64,000 nucleotides of DNA from Bradyrhizobium uaiense. GTDB taxonomy: Bacteria > Pseudomonadota > Alphaproteobacteria > Rhizobiales > Xanthobacteraceae. This document shows, piece by piece, positions 25,539 to 33,833 of the stretch. The notes under the pieces were generated by a model. That model ran no database searches. It saw only the letters and a list, made by a program, of their open reading frames with translations, and was not told the origin of the DNA. The stretch's first letter is position 1, and every line of letters starts with the position of its first letter. The translations under genes were made by a program, and so were the position numbers. The stretch lies in NCBI RefSeq assembly GCF_010811875.1, contig NZ_VKHP01000002.1, positions 87,168 through 151,167 on the forward strand, read 5' to 3'.

Positions 25539-26762
25539 TTAACGGAGCGCGCTGCGGACGCGCATGACCCATCCCGGATGAATCCGGTCCACCTGATGCG
25601 CGATCGCGCGGCGCAGGAAGTGCAGCTTTCGCTGCACGGTCCAGCGTACATCGGTGTTCGCGGTCAAGGCCTCCCGGTAACGCGCCAGCTCCAGCGAGTG
25701 GCGGTCGGCGGCGAGCTTGTCCTGATCGGAATAGAACTGCGCGATCTTCTCCGCGCCCATGCCGTCGGTCTCGAGCCAGCGCGGCACATATTCGGTGCAG
25801 AGACGCTCGACATCCACCAGCAAACGGCTCACACCAGTGCCGGCGGCCGGACAATTGGTCTGAAACGCATCGCCGATCAGCACGACGCCCGGCTGCAGAT
25901 GGCCTTCGGTCACGGACAAATCCATGACCCAGTTCTGCACCTGGCCGACGATCTCGAAATCGCCGAGATGGGGCTGCAGACCCGGCATCAGGCGAAGCAG
26001 AGTTCGCCTGGTATCGCGGCGCAGCTCGCGCATGACCGGATCGGTCGGATCGCGGAACATGAACAGGTTCGCCCGCATGCCGCCCGACATCGGAAACAGG
26101 CTGAGATAGTCGACGCCGTCAGCCGCCTCCTTACCGTAGCAGGTCAGCGCATCGAAGCCGAACGGCGCGTTATCCGGCCGCGCGATCGTGAAGCCGAACG
26201 TCACCGAGTGACGAGCGGCGATCACCTGCCGGCGCATTCCGAGATTGTAGCCGAGCGCACTCGCCATGCCGGTCGCCAGAATGACGAGCCGTGCGACGAC
26301 GCGTTTTCCGGAGGCCAGCGTCAGCTGCTGACGATCCTCGCTGCAGCCGACGTTGGTCACCTGGTCAAGCAGGAAGGTCGATGTTTCCGGCGTCAGGCCG
26401 CGGGCCATGTTGACGAGGTCGGCATAGGAGACCCCATAGGACCGGCCGACACCGATATCGACCAGCCGGCCACCCCTGATGTTGAGCACCCGGTCGTAGG
26501 CCGAGGCGACGGCCTCGACGTCGTCGATGAAGCCCAGGCGGCGGAAGATATCGATCTGCCGTCCCGCGACCTTCTCGACGCGGAATTCATCCGGCGGAAT
26601 CGAGCGCTTGTCGATCAGCACGACCCGGTACCCGGCTCGGGAGAGACCGGCTCGCGCAAGCCAGCCGGCCAAGCCGGCGCCGACAATGGCGACATCAGCT
26701 TCGAACGTTTCAGCCTCGCAAGTTGCGATCGGCTGGGTGGTGCTTTCCTCGGCAATCATCAT
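25539..26762 (-). CDS. FAD-dependent oxidoreductase (PHBH-type monooxygenase fold)
   Basis: 407 residues. The Rossmann dinucleotide motif AIVGAGLAGWLARAGL has GxGxxG at 28-33 and is followed by the ribityl/acidic end VVLIDKR. The second FAD motif is VLIGDAFQTNCPAAGTGVSR. This is the group A flavoprotein monooxygenase/geranylgeranyl-reductase-like fold. Its presence among polysaccharide genes is unusual; it may modify the polymer, its lipid carrier or a small attached group. No partner reductase is nearby. Confidence 0.78.
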   Translation of the reverse strand: MMIAEESTTQPIATCEAETFEADVAIVGAGLAGWLARAGLSRAGYRVVLIDKRSIPPDEFRVEKVAGRQIDIFRRLGFIDDVEAVASAYDRVLNIRGGRLVDIGVGRSYGVSYADLVNMARGLTPETSTFLLDQVTNVGCSEDRQQLTLASGKRVVARLVILATGMASALGYNLGMRRQVIAARHSVTFGFTIARPDNAPFGFDALTCYGKEAADGVDYLSLFPMSGGMRANLFMFRDPTDPVMRELRRDTRRTLLRLMPGLQPHLGDFEIVGQVQNWVMDLSVTEGHLQPGVVLIGDAFQTNCPAAGTGVSRLLVDVERLCTEYVPRWLETDGMGAEKIAQFYSDQDKLAADRHSLELARYREALTANTDVRWTVQRKLHFLRRAIAHQVDRIHPGWVMRVRSALR

Positions 26763-27258
26763 GTCCGCTCCGACGGCTAATGACCGCAGAACTGCAATTT
26801 CCTTGCCCGCTCAACCGTCGAGCGGGACGAAACGCGAGGCGTTTCCGCGTTGAGGTTAATGGCGGCCTGTCGACCGCGGTGAGCAAGCTCTCGGCACATG
26901 GCTTGCACGACAAACGGCCATGAAACCGATCGTTTGGAGCCTCCGCAGCAGAATGGCGGGGCAATTGCCTGCCCGTGGAGCTTCGACGGATGTCTTCGGC
27001 GCGCAAACGAGGCTTCGACCGGCGCGATGCATGCCGTTGGCCGGAGCGCCGGAGCGACATCCAATATGCGCCGTTTGGAGACAGGGCGGACTGCGGCGTT
27101 CCAGAATGGGGCAGCCGCGCGACATATTGGCCAGCTCTGCAATCACGCGGAACCAGAAAGCCAGTCGGAAGGAACGGAATCTTAGCAAGAGAACATTAAC
27201 ACTCCTGACCTCACCGATTGCTAAGTCAACAGCCTGACTGGATATTGAGACGCCTCTG
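26763..27258. other. Intergenic region before the flippase gene
   Basis: 496 bp between divergent genes. No ORF is supported; several overlapping frames of 60-120 codons are mutually exclusive shadows. The stretch near the flippase contains an 8-bp inverted repeat, CTTAGCAA (27181-27188) and TTGCTAAG (27218-27225), 33-78 bp before the GTG start. Confidence 0.4.
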
Positions 27259-28605
27259 GTGATTGCCTCTGTTCTTCAAATGCTACGGCGCGATGTCACG
27301 CGCGGCGTTGCCGGGACCATCCTGCTCAAGGTCGGCAGCGGCGGGCTCGCGTTCGCGTTGTTCTCGCTCGCCGCGCGGGCCATGACGCCCGACGCGTTTG
27401 GAGATTTTGCGACCTTACTTTCCATCGCCCAGATCGCCTCGGTCGTGGGCCTCGCCGGCCAGGAGCTTCTGCTGGTTCGCTTCCTCAATGAGTACGAGGT
27501 GCGCGGCCAGGCGGAGCTCACTAAGGGTGTGCTGCTGTCGAGCCTGAAGAACTCGGCGATCGGGATGCTGATTTCGATTGCCGCGATCGCGGCGGTCGCA
27601 AGCATTCGCGGCGAGTGGTGGCTCTTGATCCTCTCGGTCTCGGCATTCACCGCCATCAATGCCGGCCTGATGCTCGGCAGCCAGATCGCCCGATCCCTCG
27701 TCAGCATCCTGATGGGCGAAGGCAATCGCGAGTTTTTCTGGCGGGTTGCCGTTGTCCTGGTCTTGATCGCCGTTCTGTTCGGTCACCGGCAGCTCACTCC
27801 TGCCGAACTGTTCACCGCGATGAGCGTTGCGATGGCCCTCGGGCTGGTGGTGCAGATCGTGTCGATCATGCGTGTGCTGCCGAACCTGCGTTCGGTCACG
27901 GCGCGCTTCGAGACCTCGCGCTGGAACCGGAGTGCATTCCGCTTCTGGCTCGCATCCATTCTAGAGGCGGCAAATCAGTATTTCGACGTCATCCTGGTCT
28001 ACTGGATGCTGGATCCGGCGACCGCGGGCGTCTATTTCGCCGCCTCACGTCTGGCGAACATCTTCGCCATGCTCTCGGCGGCGCTCTACACGTTCGGGGC
28101 GCGCCGGCTTCCCTCGCTGTATTTCAACAAGAATCACCGCGAGCTCGAACATACGCTGAAGCTGATGGCCGAGGTGACCGCGCTCTGCGTGCTCAGCGGG
28201 CTCGTCATCGTCTGGGTGGGCGCTCCCCACCTGCTCGGCCTGTTCGGGCCGCACTTCGCCGCGCAGCAGTGGGTGCTGATCGTGCTCGCAATCGGAACGG
28301 CCTTCCAGGCGGCGGGCGGACCGTCGGCCGCCGTGCTGCAGCTGACGGGACATGAGCGCGACTATGTTCCGGTCGTCGCCGCCAACGTGGCGTTGCGACT
28401 GGTTGGATTTGTCGTGCTGATCCCCTGGCTCGGCGTGCTCGGTGCGGCGATCTCGGCGACGGTCTCCCTGGTGATAGCCACCGTCGCGCTCAATGTGCTG
28501 TGCCGCCGGCGCACCGGCGTCGACCCATCAATTATGGTGCTTTCGCATCTCTCGTCGTGGAAGCGCGACACCTACGCGGTCCGCGTTGCCGACAGCAACG
28601 ACTAG
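27259..28605 (+). CDS. Wzx-type polysaccharide flippase (MOP superfamily)
   Basis: 448 residues beginning at GTG 27259, with about 12-14 membrane segments typical of the MOP/oligosaccharide flippase family: SLAARAMTPDAFGDFATLLS at the first helices, GVYFAASRLANIFAMLSAAL mid-protein and GVLGAAISATVSLVIATVAL near the end. It flips lipid-linked repeat units across the inner membrane for the Wzy-like polymerase at 21636. It is convergent with the Wzc-like gene, 17 bp apart. Confidence 0.85.
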   Translation: MIASVLQMLRRDVTRGVAGTILLKVGSGGLAFALFSLAARAMTPDAFGDFATLLSIAQIASVVGLAGQELLLVRFLNEYEVRGQAELTKGVLLSSLKNSAIGMLISIAAIAAVASIRGEWWLLILSVSAFTAINAGLMLGSQIARSLVSILMGEGNREFFWRVAVVLVLIAVLFGHRQLTPAELFTAMSVAMALGLVVQIVSIMRVLPNLRSVTARFETSRWNRSAFRFWLASILEAANQYFDVILVYWMLDPATAGVYFAASRLANIFAMLSAALYTFGARRLPSLYFNKNHRELEHTLKLMAEVTALCVLSGLVIVWVGAPHLLGLFGPHFAAQQWVLIVLAIGTAFQAAGGPSAAVLQLTGHERDYVPVVAANVALRLVGFVVLIPWLGVLGAAISATVSLVIATVALNVLCRRRTGVDPSIMVLSHLSSWKRDTYAVRVADSND

Positions 28606-28622
28606 ACCGAGCTGGAAGGCCG

Positions 28623-30749
28623 TCAGCTCGCCAATCCCAGAGCCTTGCCCTGCGCATTGCGCACGGCGGCATCGACCGCCACGCGGTTGACGACCAGCGC
28701 GGTCGGGACCGAGCCAAAGCCGGACAGATCAGCCCGCGCCTTGGTGATCGCAGTCGCATTGGTCGCGCCCTCGCGAACCACCAGGATCACCAGATCGGCA
28801 TGGGCGGCCAGCGCCACCGCGGCCGGCTGGAGGGCAAGCGACGATGCGTCGACGATGATCAGGCCGAAATCGGCGCGGATATCGTCCGGCGGATGGGGCG
28901 GCGCCTTGCTGCTGGCACCCAGCAGCTCCACGACCGACGCCAGATCGGCCTTGATGATCCCCGAGCCTTGCGGCGGCGGCGCCTCGGTGCGCCTGGTATC
29001 CATCTCGATCAGGACGCTGAGCATGCCGTTCTTCACGGCGGACCGGTTGAGCGACCGTGCAACGGTGCTGCCGCCCACGCCGGCCTCGACCGACAGCAGC
29101 AGCGCCACCTTGCCGTGGTCCCCTGGAAGCTGTTCGATGTTCTCGATCAGCAACTGAAGATGCGGGCTGAGATCGGGCTCGGCCGCCGTTGAAATCGGGG
29201 TCTGCCAGACGCTCCTGACGGCATCCGGCGACACCATGTCGGGAATGCGGGCCAGCACAGGCAATCCCGGCGGCAGCGCGGGTTGCAGCGGGGGTTGCGG
29301 CGCGGGCTGCAGTGCGGGCTGCAGTGCGGGCGCCTCGGCACGACGCAGTGGCAGAACGCTCTTGGTCGGGAGCTGCGGCAGATTGAGACCGGGAACGGCG
29401 ACGATCGCCGTCGACGTCAGCAGCGAGACGATCGCGAGGGCGGCGAGCAAAAGCGGAAGCGGCGGGAGCGTCGAACGCACCGGCGGCGTCGCGGGCGACG
29501 CGACCTTGGTCTGCGAGGCCTGCAGCAGCCGCTGCTCGTCGGTGGTCTTGTAGCGCGACAGGAACTGCTCGTAGATATTCTTGTTGGCGTCGGCATCGCG
29601 CTGCAATTCCTGCAGCTTCACCAGCGCCTGACCGTCGACCAGGATCTGCTGTTCGGCCGCTTTCAGCTGATCTTCGACGGCCTTCTGCTGGTCGCGCTGC
29701 GCCTCGTATTCCGACTTCGCGGTGTCGATGTTCTTCTTGCGCTCGATCTCGATCTGCCGGTTAAGGTCGCTGAGCTGGCTGAGCGCCATCACGAGGTCGG
29801 GATGACGATCGCCGAGCACCCCGCGCTTCTGCGCAATCTGGTCGTTGAGCGTGGAGCGCTGAGCGCGCAGAGCGCTCAGCAGGTCCTGCTTGACGGGCCC
29901 GTCGACATTTGCCTTCAGGTCGCGTTGCAACTGCTCGTAGCGCGCCTTGGCTTCTTCGGTACGGGCGCGCGCCGCGGCGACCTGCTGCGTCAGGTCGGTG
30001 ACGCGCAATTGCTGCGTCGTCGATTCCTTGCCGGCGTTGACGATCCGGTGTTCGAGCTTGAACTTGGCGACGGCATCTTCCGAAGACCGCAACCGGTCGT
30101 TCAACGTCTTGAGCCGGCTCTTCAGCCAGTCGGCAGCCTCGTCGGTCGCCACGGTGCGGGTCCCGCGCTGGCTGGCAACGAACGCCTCCGCCACCGCATT
30201 GGCGTAATACGCCGCCCGCTGCGGGTCGTTGGACGTGAACTTGATGGCGATAACGTAGGTCAATCCGCGCCGGGAAATATCGAGCCGGTTGCGAAACCGG
30301 TCGAGCAGGCGCGTGGGATCGGTCCTGCCGCCCGAGATGTCGCTGTCCTCGGCGACCTTGAGCTGGTCGATCAGCGGCCCGAGAAATCCATCGGATTTGG
30401 CTATCTCAACGGCGCTCTGTAGTGCTGCGGCATCCTGGCCGATCCCCGGCAGGACGTCCTGATCGGTGGTGACGCGCTGCTCGCGCGGATCGACGACGAC
30501 GAGCGCAGTTGCGGCGTAACGCGCCGGGATCAACATCAGCAAGATGATACCGACCGCGAAGATAACCGCGGCGAGCATCAGGATGCGTTGACCTTTCTCG
30601 CGGAAAAAGGCCAGCACACCGGGGAGGCTTAGCACGCCCTTGGTGGTTTCAGCGGAGGATTGGCCGGTCGGCACGCCGGAAGCTTCCCACGACGCTGCGG
30701 GTTCCGTGGCTTCGGAACGTCTCGGGCCGACGCGGCTACCGAACTTCAT
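28623..30749 (-). CDS. Wzc/ExoP-like chain-length determinant with degenerate kinase domain
   Basis: The start is taken at ATG 30749; a GTG at 30779 adds ten residues. The N-terminal Wzz domain has two flanking membrane helices (ILMLAAVIFAVGIILLML and PLPLLLAALAIVSLLTST) and a long coiled-coil periplasmic region (about 190-400). A Pro/Gln-rich linker (LQPALQPAPQPPLQ) follows, then a cytoplasmic BY-kinase-like domain. Its Walker A reads VEAGVGGST, with Gly560 where the catalytic Lys should be, and the C-terminal tail has no tyrosine cluster. It likely controls chain length and export without autophosphorylation. Confidence 0.82.
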   Translation of the reverse strand: MKFGSRVGPRRSEATEPAASWEASGVPTGQSSAETTKGVLSLPGVLAFFREKGQRILMLAAVIFAVGIILLMLIPARYAATALVVVDPREQRVTTDQDVLPGIGQDAAALQSAVEIAKSDGFLGPLIDQLKVAEDSDISGGRTDPTRLLDRFRNRLDISRRGLTYVIAIKFTSNDPQRAAYYANAVAEAFVASQRGTRTVATDEAADWLKSRLKTLNDRLRSSEDAVAKFKLEHRIVNAGKESTTQQLRVTDLTQQVAAARARTEEAKARYEQLQRDLKANVDGPVKQDLLSALRAQRSTLNDQIAQKRGVLGDRHPDLVMALSQLSDLNRQIEIERKKNIDTAKSEYEAQRDQQKAVEDQLKAAEQQILVDGQALVKLQELQRDADANKNIYEQFLSRYKTTDEQRLLQASQTKVASPATPPVRSTLPPLPLLLAALAIVSLLTSTAIVAVPGLNLPQLPTKSVLPLRRAEAPALQPALQPAPQPPLQPALPPGLPVLARIPDMVSPDAVRSVWQTPISTAAEPDLSPHLQLLIENIEQLPGDHGKVALLLSVEAGVGGSTVARSLNRSAVKNGMLSVLIEMDTRRTEAPPPQGSGIIKADLASVVELLGASSKAPPHPPDDIRADFGLIIVDASSLALQPAAVALAAHADLVILVVREGATNATAITKARADLSGFGSVPTALVVNRVAVDAAVRNAQGKALGLAS

Positions 30750-30811
30750 GGGTTTTGACTCGAATTCAACTGACAGCACCGCTCAGTGCCGCCCAACGTA
30801 AATATCTATGG

Positions 30812-30858
30812 TTAATCGCCGGTTACCCCCTCTCTGCGCTGCCGTAACCAATTGGTTA
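30812..30858. promoter_or_regulatory. Palindromic and CtrA-like sites between the Wzc-like and GT4 genes
   Basis: The divergent region holds TTAA-N7-TTAC (30812-30826), one base off the CtrA consensus TTAA-N7-TTAA, and a perfect 14-bp palindrome TAACCAATTGGTTA (30845-30858). Both lie between the divergent Wzc-like gene and the GT4 gene. Regulation by CtrA is an inference from the consensus only. Confidence 0.35.
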
Positions 30859-30921
30859 ACGAGCCGGCTGTACCATCTGTGAGATAATGGCTCTCGATTG
30901 CTGACAATGTCTGATTGCTAA

Positions 30922-32235
30922 ATGAGCAGTAACCTCACCACGCGCAACTCGGTGCACGAGCACGCCTTGCGTGATAAGCACGCGCGCAAAAATGAGGGAG
31001 ACGATTCCACTCCCTCGACGGGTGAGGAATCCGTGCTCCATTACGCGCCAAGTCCAGAACTGAGCACAGAACTGCGGGAGGCATCGACCGCGTCAGGCGA
31101 TCGACCGAACGCGAGCAGGCCAAAGCTGCGCGTTGTCCTGGTGCAGACCCAGGCCGAGAACGCCGGCGCGCAGGAGATATCGCGGCTGCTCGGCGCCGGC
31201 CTCACCGCGCGCGGCTATGACGTCGCCAACCTGTTCTTCTTCCGCAAATCGGATTCCTTCGACGAGCCGCCCAATACGTTCTATTGCGCGCCGAGCCGTC
31301 CAGGAAATCCGGTGGCACTGCTGCGGATGCTATGGACGCTCGCCAGCCATCTCAGGACCATCAGGCCCGACGCCGTCCTGACCTTCCAGCACTTCGGCAA
31401 TGTGATCGGCGGAGGCGTGTCGCGCCTGGTCAGCCGCGCGCCTGTCATCGCCAATCAAGTGTCTTCGGCGCTGTCGATGAGCATGCCGGTGCGCGCCGCC
31501 GACATCATCATGGGCTCTACCGGCTTCTTCCAGTGCATCACGCTGAACTCGCGCGACATGGAGCGGGAATACGCGCGCTATCCCGCGCCCTATCGATCAC
31601 GCATGAAGCACGTCCCGCATGGCTTCGACGACAAGTCGCACAGCCTGCCGAAGGACGTTGCGCGGCAGCAGTTCAAGCTGCCGCCGGACCGTACCCTGCT
31701 CGGCTGTGCCGCGAGGCTGCATCCGCACAAGCGGCTCGATGCGGCAATTCGCCTGCTGGCTGCCGATCCATCGTGGCACCTTGCGCTGGCAGGCCAGGGT
31801 GCCGACGAGGAACGGCTGCGAGCCCTGGCGAACGAGCTTGATGTCTCGGACCGGCTGCACTTCATCGGCGAGATTCCACCGCGCCAGATGGCCGATTTTC
31901 TGGCCTGCCTCGATGTCTTCGTCTTCCCCACGCAGGCCGAGACTTTCGGTCTTGCGGCGGTCGAAGCCGCGAGCGCCGGCATTCCCTGCGTCGTCAACGA
32001 TCTTCCCGTGCTGCGCGAGGTGCTGTCCTACCAGGGACAGCCTGCGGCGGTGTTCGTCGACGCCTCGAACGAGGCCGCGTTCTCGGCCGCCGTATCGAAA
32101 GTCCTGACAGATCGTTTGTTGAGCGAGCAGCTGCGGCAAAGCGCCGTGGGCCTGAAATCGCGTTATTCGTTGGATGCCATGATAGAGGAATACGTCCGCA
32201 TTCTCGGCAATGCCGTGGGAGCGGACGCGCACTAG
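30922..32235 (+). CDS. GT4-family glycosyltransferase
   Basis: 437 residues with a GT-B fold. The N-terminal 65 residues are low-complexity, and the catalytic part begins at LRVVLVQTQAENAGAQEISR. The donor-binding half shows LLGCAARLHPHKRLDAAI and the EX7E motif within AETFGLAAVEAASAGIPCVV (PTQAETFG just before). It transfers a hexose from a nucleotide sugar onto the growing lipid-linked repeat unit. It starts the two-gene unit with the following gene (15 bp gap). No Shine-Dalgarno sequence is evident, so the true start may be internal. Confidence 0.85.
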   Translation: MSSNLTTRNSVHEHALRDKHARKNEGDDSTPSTGEESVLHYAPSPELSTELREASTASGDRPNASRPKLRVVLVQTQAENAGAQEISRLLGAGLTARGYDVANLFFFRKSDSFDEPPNTFYCAPSRPGNPVALLRMLWTLASHLRTIRPDAVLTFQHFGNVIGGGVSRLVSRAPVIANQVSSALSMSMPVRAADIIMGSTGFFQCITLNSRDMEREYARYPAPYRSRMKHVPHGFDDKSHSLPKDVARQQFKLPPDRTLLGCAARLHPHKRLDAAIRLLAADPSWHLALAGQGADEERLRALANELDVSDRLHFIGEIPPRQMADFLACLDVFVFPTQAETFGLAAVEAASAGIPCVVNDLPVLREVLSYQGQPAAVFVDASNEAAFSAAVSKVLTDRLLSEQLRQSAVGLKSRYSLDAMIEEYVRILGNAVGADAH

Positions 32236-32250
32236 GAAGTCGGGCTGGAC

Positions 32251-33807
32251 ATGATTATCGAGTTTCGCTGCGATCGCGAGCAGGCGCGGCTCTGGATGCG
32301 TCGTGAGACGCTGCGCGTCAACGATCAGGATATCCCCGTTCAATTTGCCTGGACCACGACCCCGGGGTCCCACCCCGCGGGCCTCGAGGCCCTGTTCGAG
32401 CTCGAACGCATCGTGCTGCGCAAGGGAAAGGCCGGCGGCGCCGACAGGCTGAAGACGATCCCGGAGCGGCCGCGCGCAGGCAGCCCCGACGTGGTGGTCG
32501 ACTTCACCAGTGCCGCGCGGGATCCGAAATGCTCCGCCAAGCTCTATCTCCGTCCGCGATTCAACGGATGCGCGGGTGAAAATGCCGCACTCGCGGCCGT
32601 TCTCGCCGGTGACCTGCCGGTGATTGAAATCGTCAATGAACTCGATGGCACGATCATGGACCGCGGTCATCCTTCCGCGGAAATCGCAGCCGGCCTGAGT
32701 GGCGGGCTCGAAGCAGTGATGGCGCGCACGCTCTCGATGCTGACGCCAATTCTGTCAGGGGCTCCACGGCTGGTGCCGCAACTGGCCGCTCCGGCGAACA
32801 GCGGCGCAGCGCCAAATCCGACGCCCTTTGTCGTGCGTGGCGTGGCGACGTCGATCGCGAAGGAAATCTATCGCCTGTGCTGCTACGCGCCGCATTGGCA
32901 TGTCGGCTGGCGCTACGCCGAAAACGCGGATGTCTGGCGCACCGGTGACCTGTCCGGACCGGCATGGAACGTGCTCGGCGATCCCGGCAACCGCTTCTAT
33001 GCCGATCCCTTCCCGGTGACATGGCAAGGCAGGACGTTCGTCTTCTTCGAAGACCTCGACCACCGGATCGGCAAGGGCATCATCTCCGCGATCGAATTCG
33101 ACGGCAACGGGCCGGTCGGCAAGGTGCTGCCCGTGCTGGAAGAGCCCTGGCACCTGTCCTACCCGTTCCTGATCGAGAACGATGGCGAGCTCTGGATGAT
33201 CCCGGAAAGCACCGCGCATCGGGACGTTCCGCTCTACAAATGCATCCGCTTTCCGGACAAATGGGAGCGGCACGCAACGCTGCTGTCCGGGCTCGAACTT
33301 GCCGACGTGACGATCACGCAGCACGACGGCCTCTATTACATGTTCGGAGCCTGGCGCGACGGCACCGGCGGATATTCGGACACGCTGGCGATCTACTACG
33401 CCGAGCGGCTGCTTGGCCCCTGGCGGCCGCATGCCAGCAATCCGGTCCTGATGGATCGCGCAACGGCCCGACCGGCTGGAAATTTCGTGGCCGTCGACGG
33501 AAGACTGTGGCGACCGGTGCAGGATTGCACCAACGGATACGGCGCGGCGCTTGGACTTGCGGAAGTGCTCGAACTGTCGCCGACGACGTACCGACAGGCG
33601 GTTCGACACCTGCTCAAACCCGGACCGCTGTGGACCGGGCGCAAGCTGCACACGCTCAACCGGTGCGGCCAGCTCGAGGTGATCGACGGCTCGCGGGTTC
33701 AGCCCAAGACCGCGGCCTTGCTGGCGAGCCTCCGGTCGAGCGACCGCCCGTCGCAATCGGATTGGCATAGCGCGCTGGCGAAGCCGATCGCGCGACGGCT
33801 CCACTAG
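32251..33807 (+). CDS. GINT1-like N-terminal-domain protein (beta-propeller, sugar transfer associated)
   Basis: 518 residues. Positions from about 200 onward resemble the N-terminal domain of glucosamine inositolphosphorylceramide transferase: NRFYADPFPVTWQGRTFVFF, LSYPFLIENDGELWMIPES, YYMFGAWRDG and RPAGNFVAVDGRLWRPVQD, the repeating blade pattern of a five-bladed GH43/GH68-like propeller. The first 180 residues resemble formyltransferase-type domains only weakly. No GT64 domain follows, so catalysis is uncertain. Its place 15 bp after a glycosyltransferase gene suggests it decorates or recognises the polymer. Confidence 0.7.
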   Translation: MIIEFRCDREQARLWMRRETLRVNDQDIPVQFAWTTTPGSHPAGLEALFELERIVLRKGKAGGADRLKTIPERPRAGSPDVVVDFTSAARDPKCSAKLYLRPRFNGCAGENAALAAVLAGDLPVIEIVNELDGTIMDRGHPSAEIAAGLSGGLEAVMARTLSMLTPILSGAPRLVPQLAAPANSGAAPNPTPFVVRGVATSIAKEIYRLCCYAPHWHVGWRYAENADVWRTGDLSGPAWNVLGDPGNRFYADPFPVTWQGRTFVFFEDLDHRIGKGIISAIEFDGNGPVGKVLPVLEEPWHLSYPFLIENDGELWMIPESTAHRDVPLYKCIRFPDKWERHATLLSGLELADVTITQHDGLYYMFGAWRDGTGGYSDTLAIYYAERLLGPWRPHASNPVLMDRATARPAGNFVAVDGRLWRPVQDCTNGYGAALGLAEVLELSPTTYRQAVRHLLKPGPLWTGRKLHTLNRCGQLEVIDGSRVQPKTAALLASLRSSDRPSQSDWHSALAKPIARRLH

Positions 33808-33833
33808 CGCTTCGTCACCCTCGACCCCGCGGC

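Noticed and set aside
28623..30422. Long + strand frames opposite the Wzc-like gene
   Set aside because: Low-complexity Arg/Gly/Leu readings caused by the coiled-coil coding sequence on the other strand.
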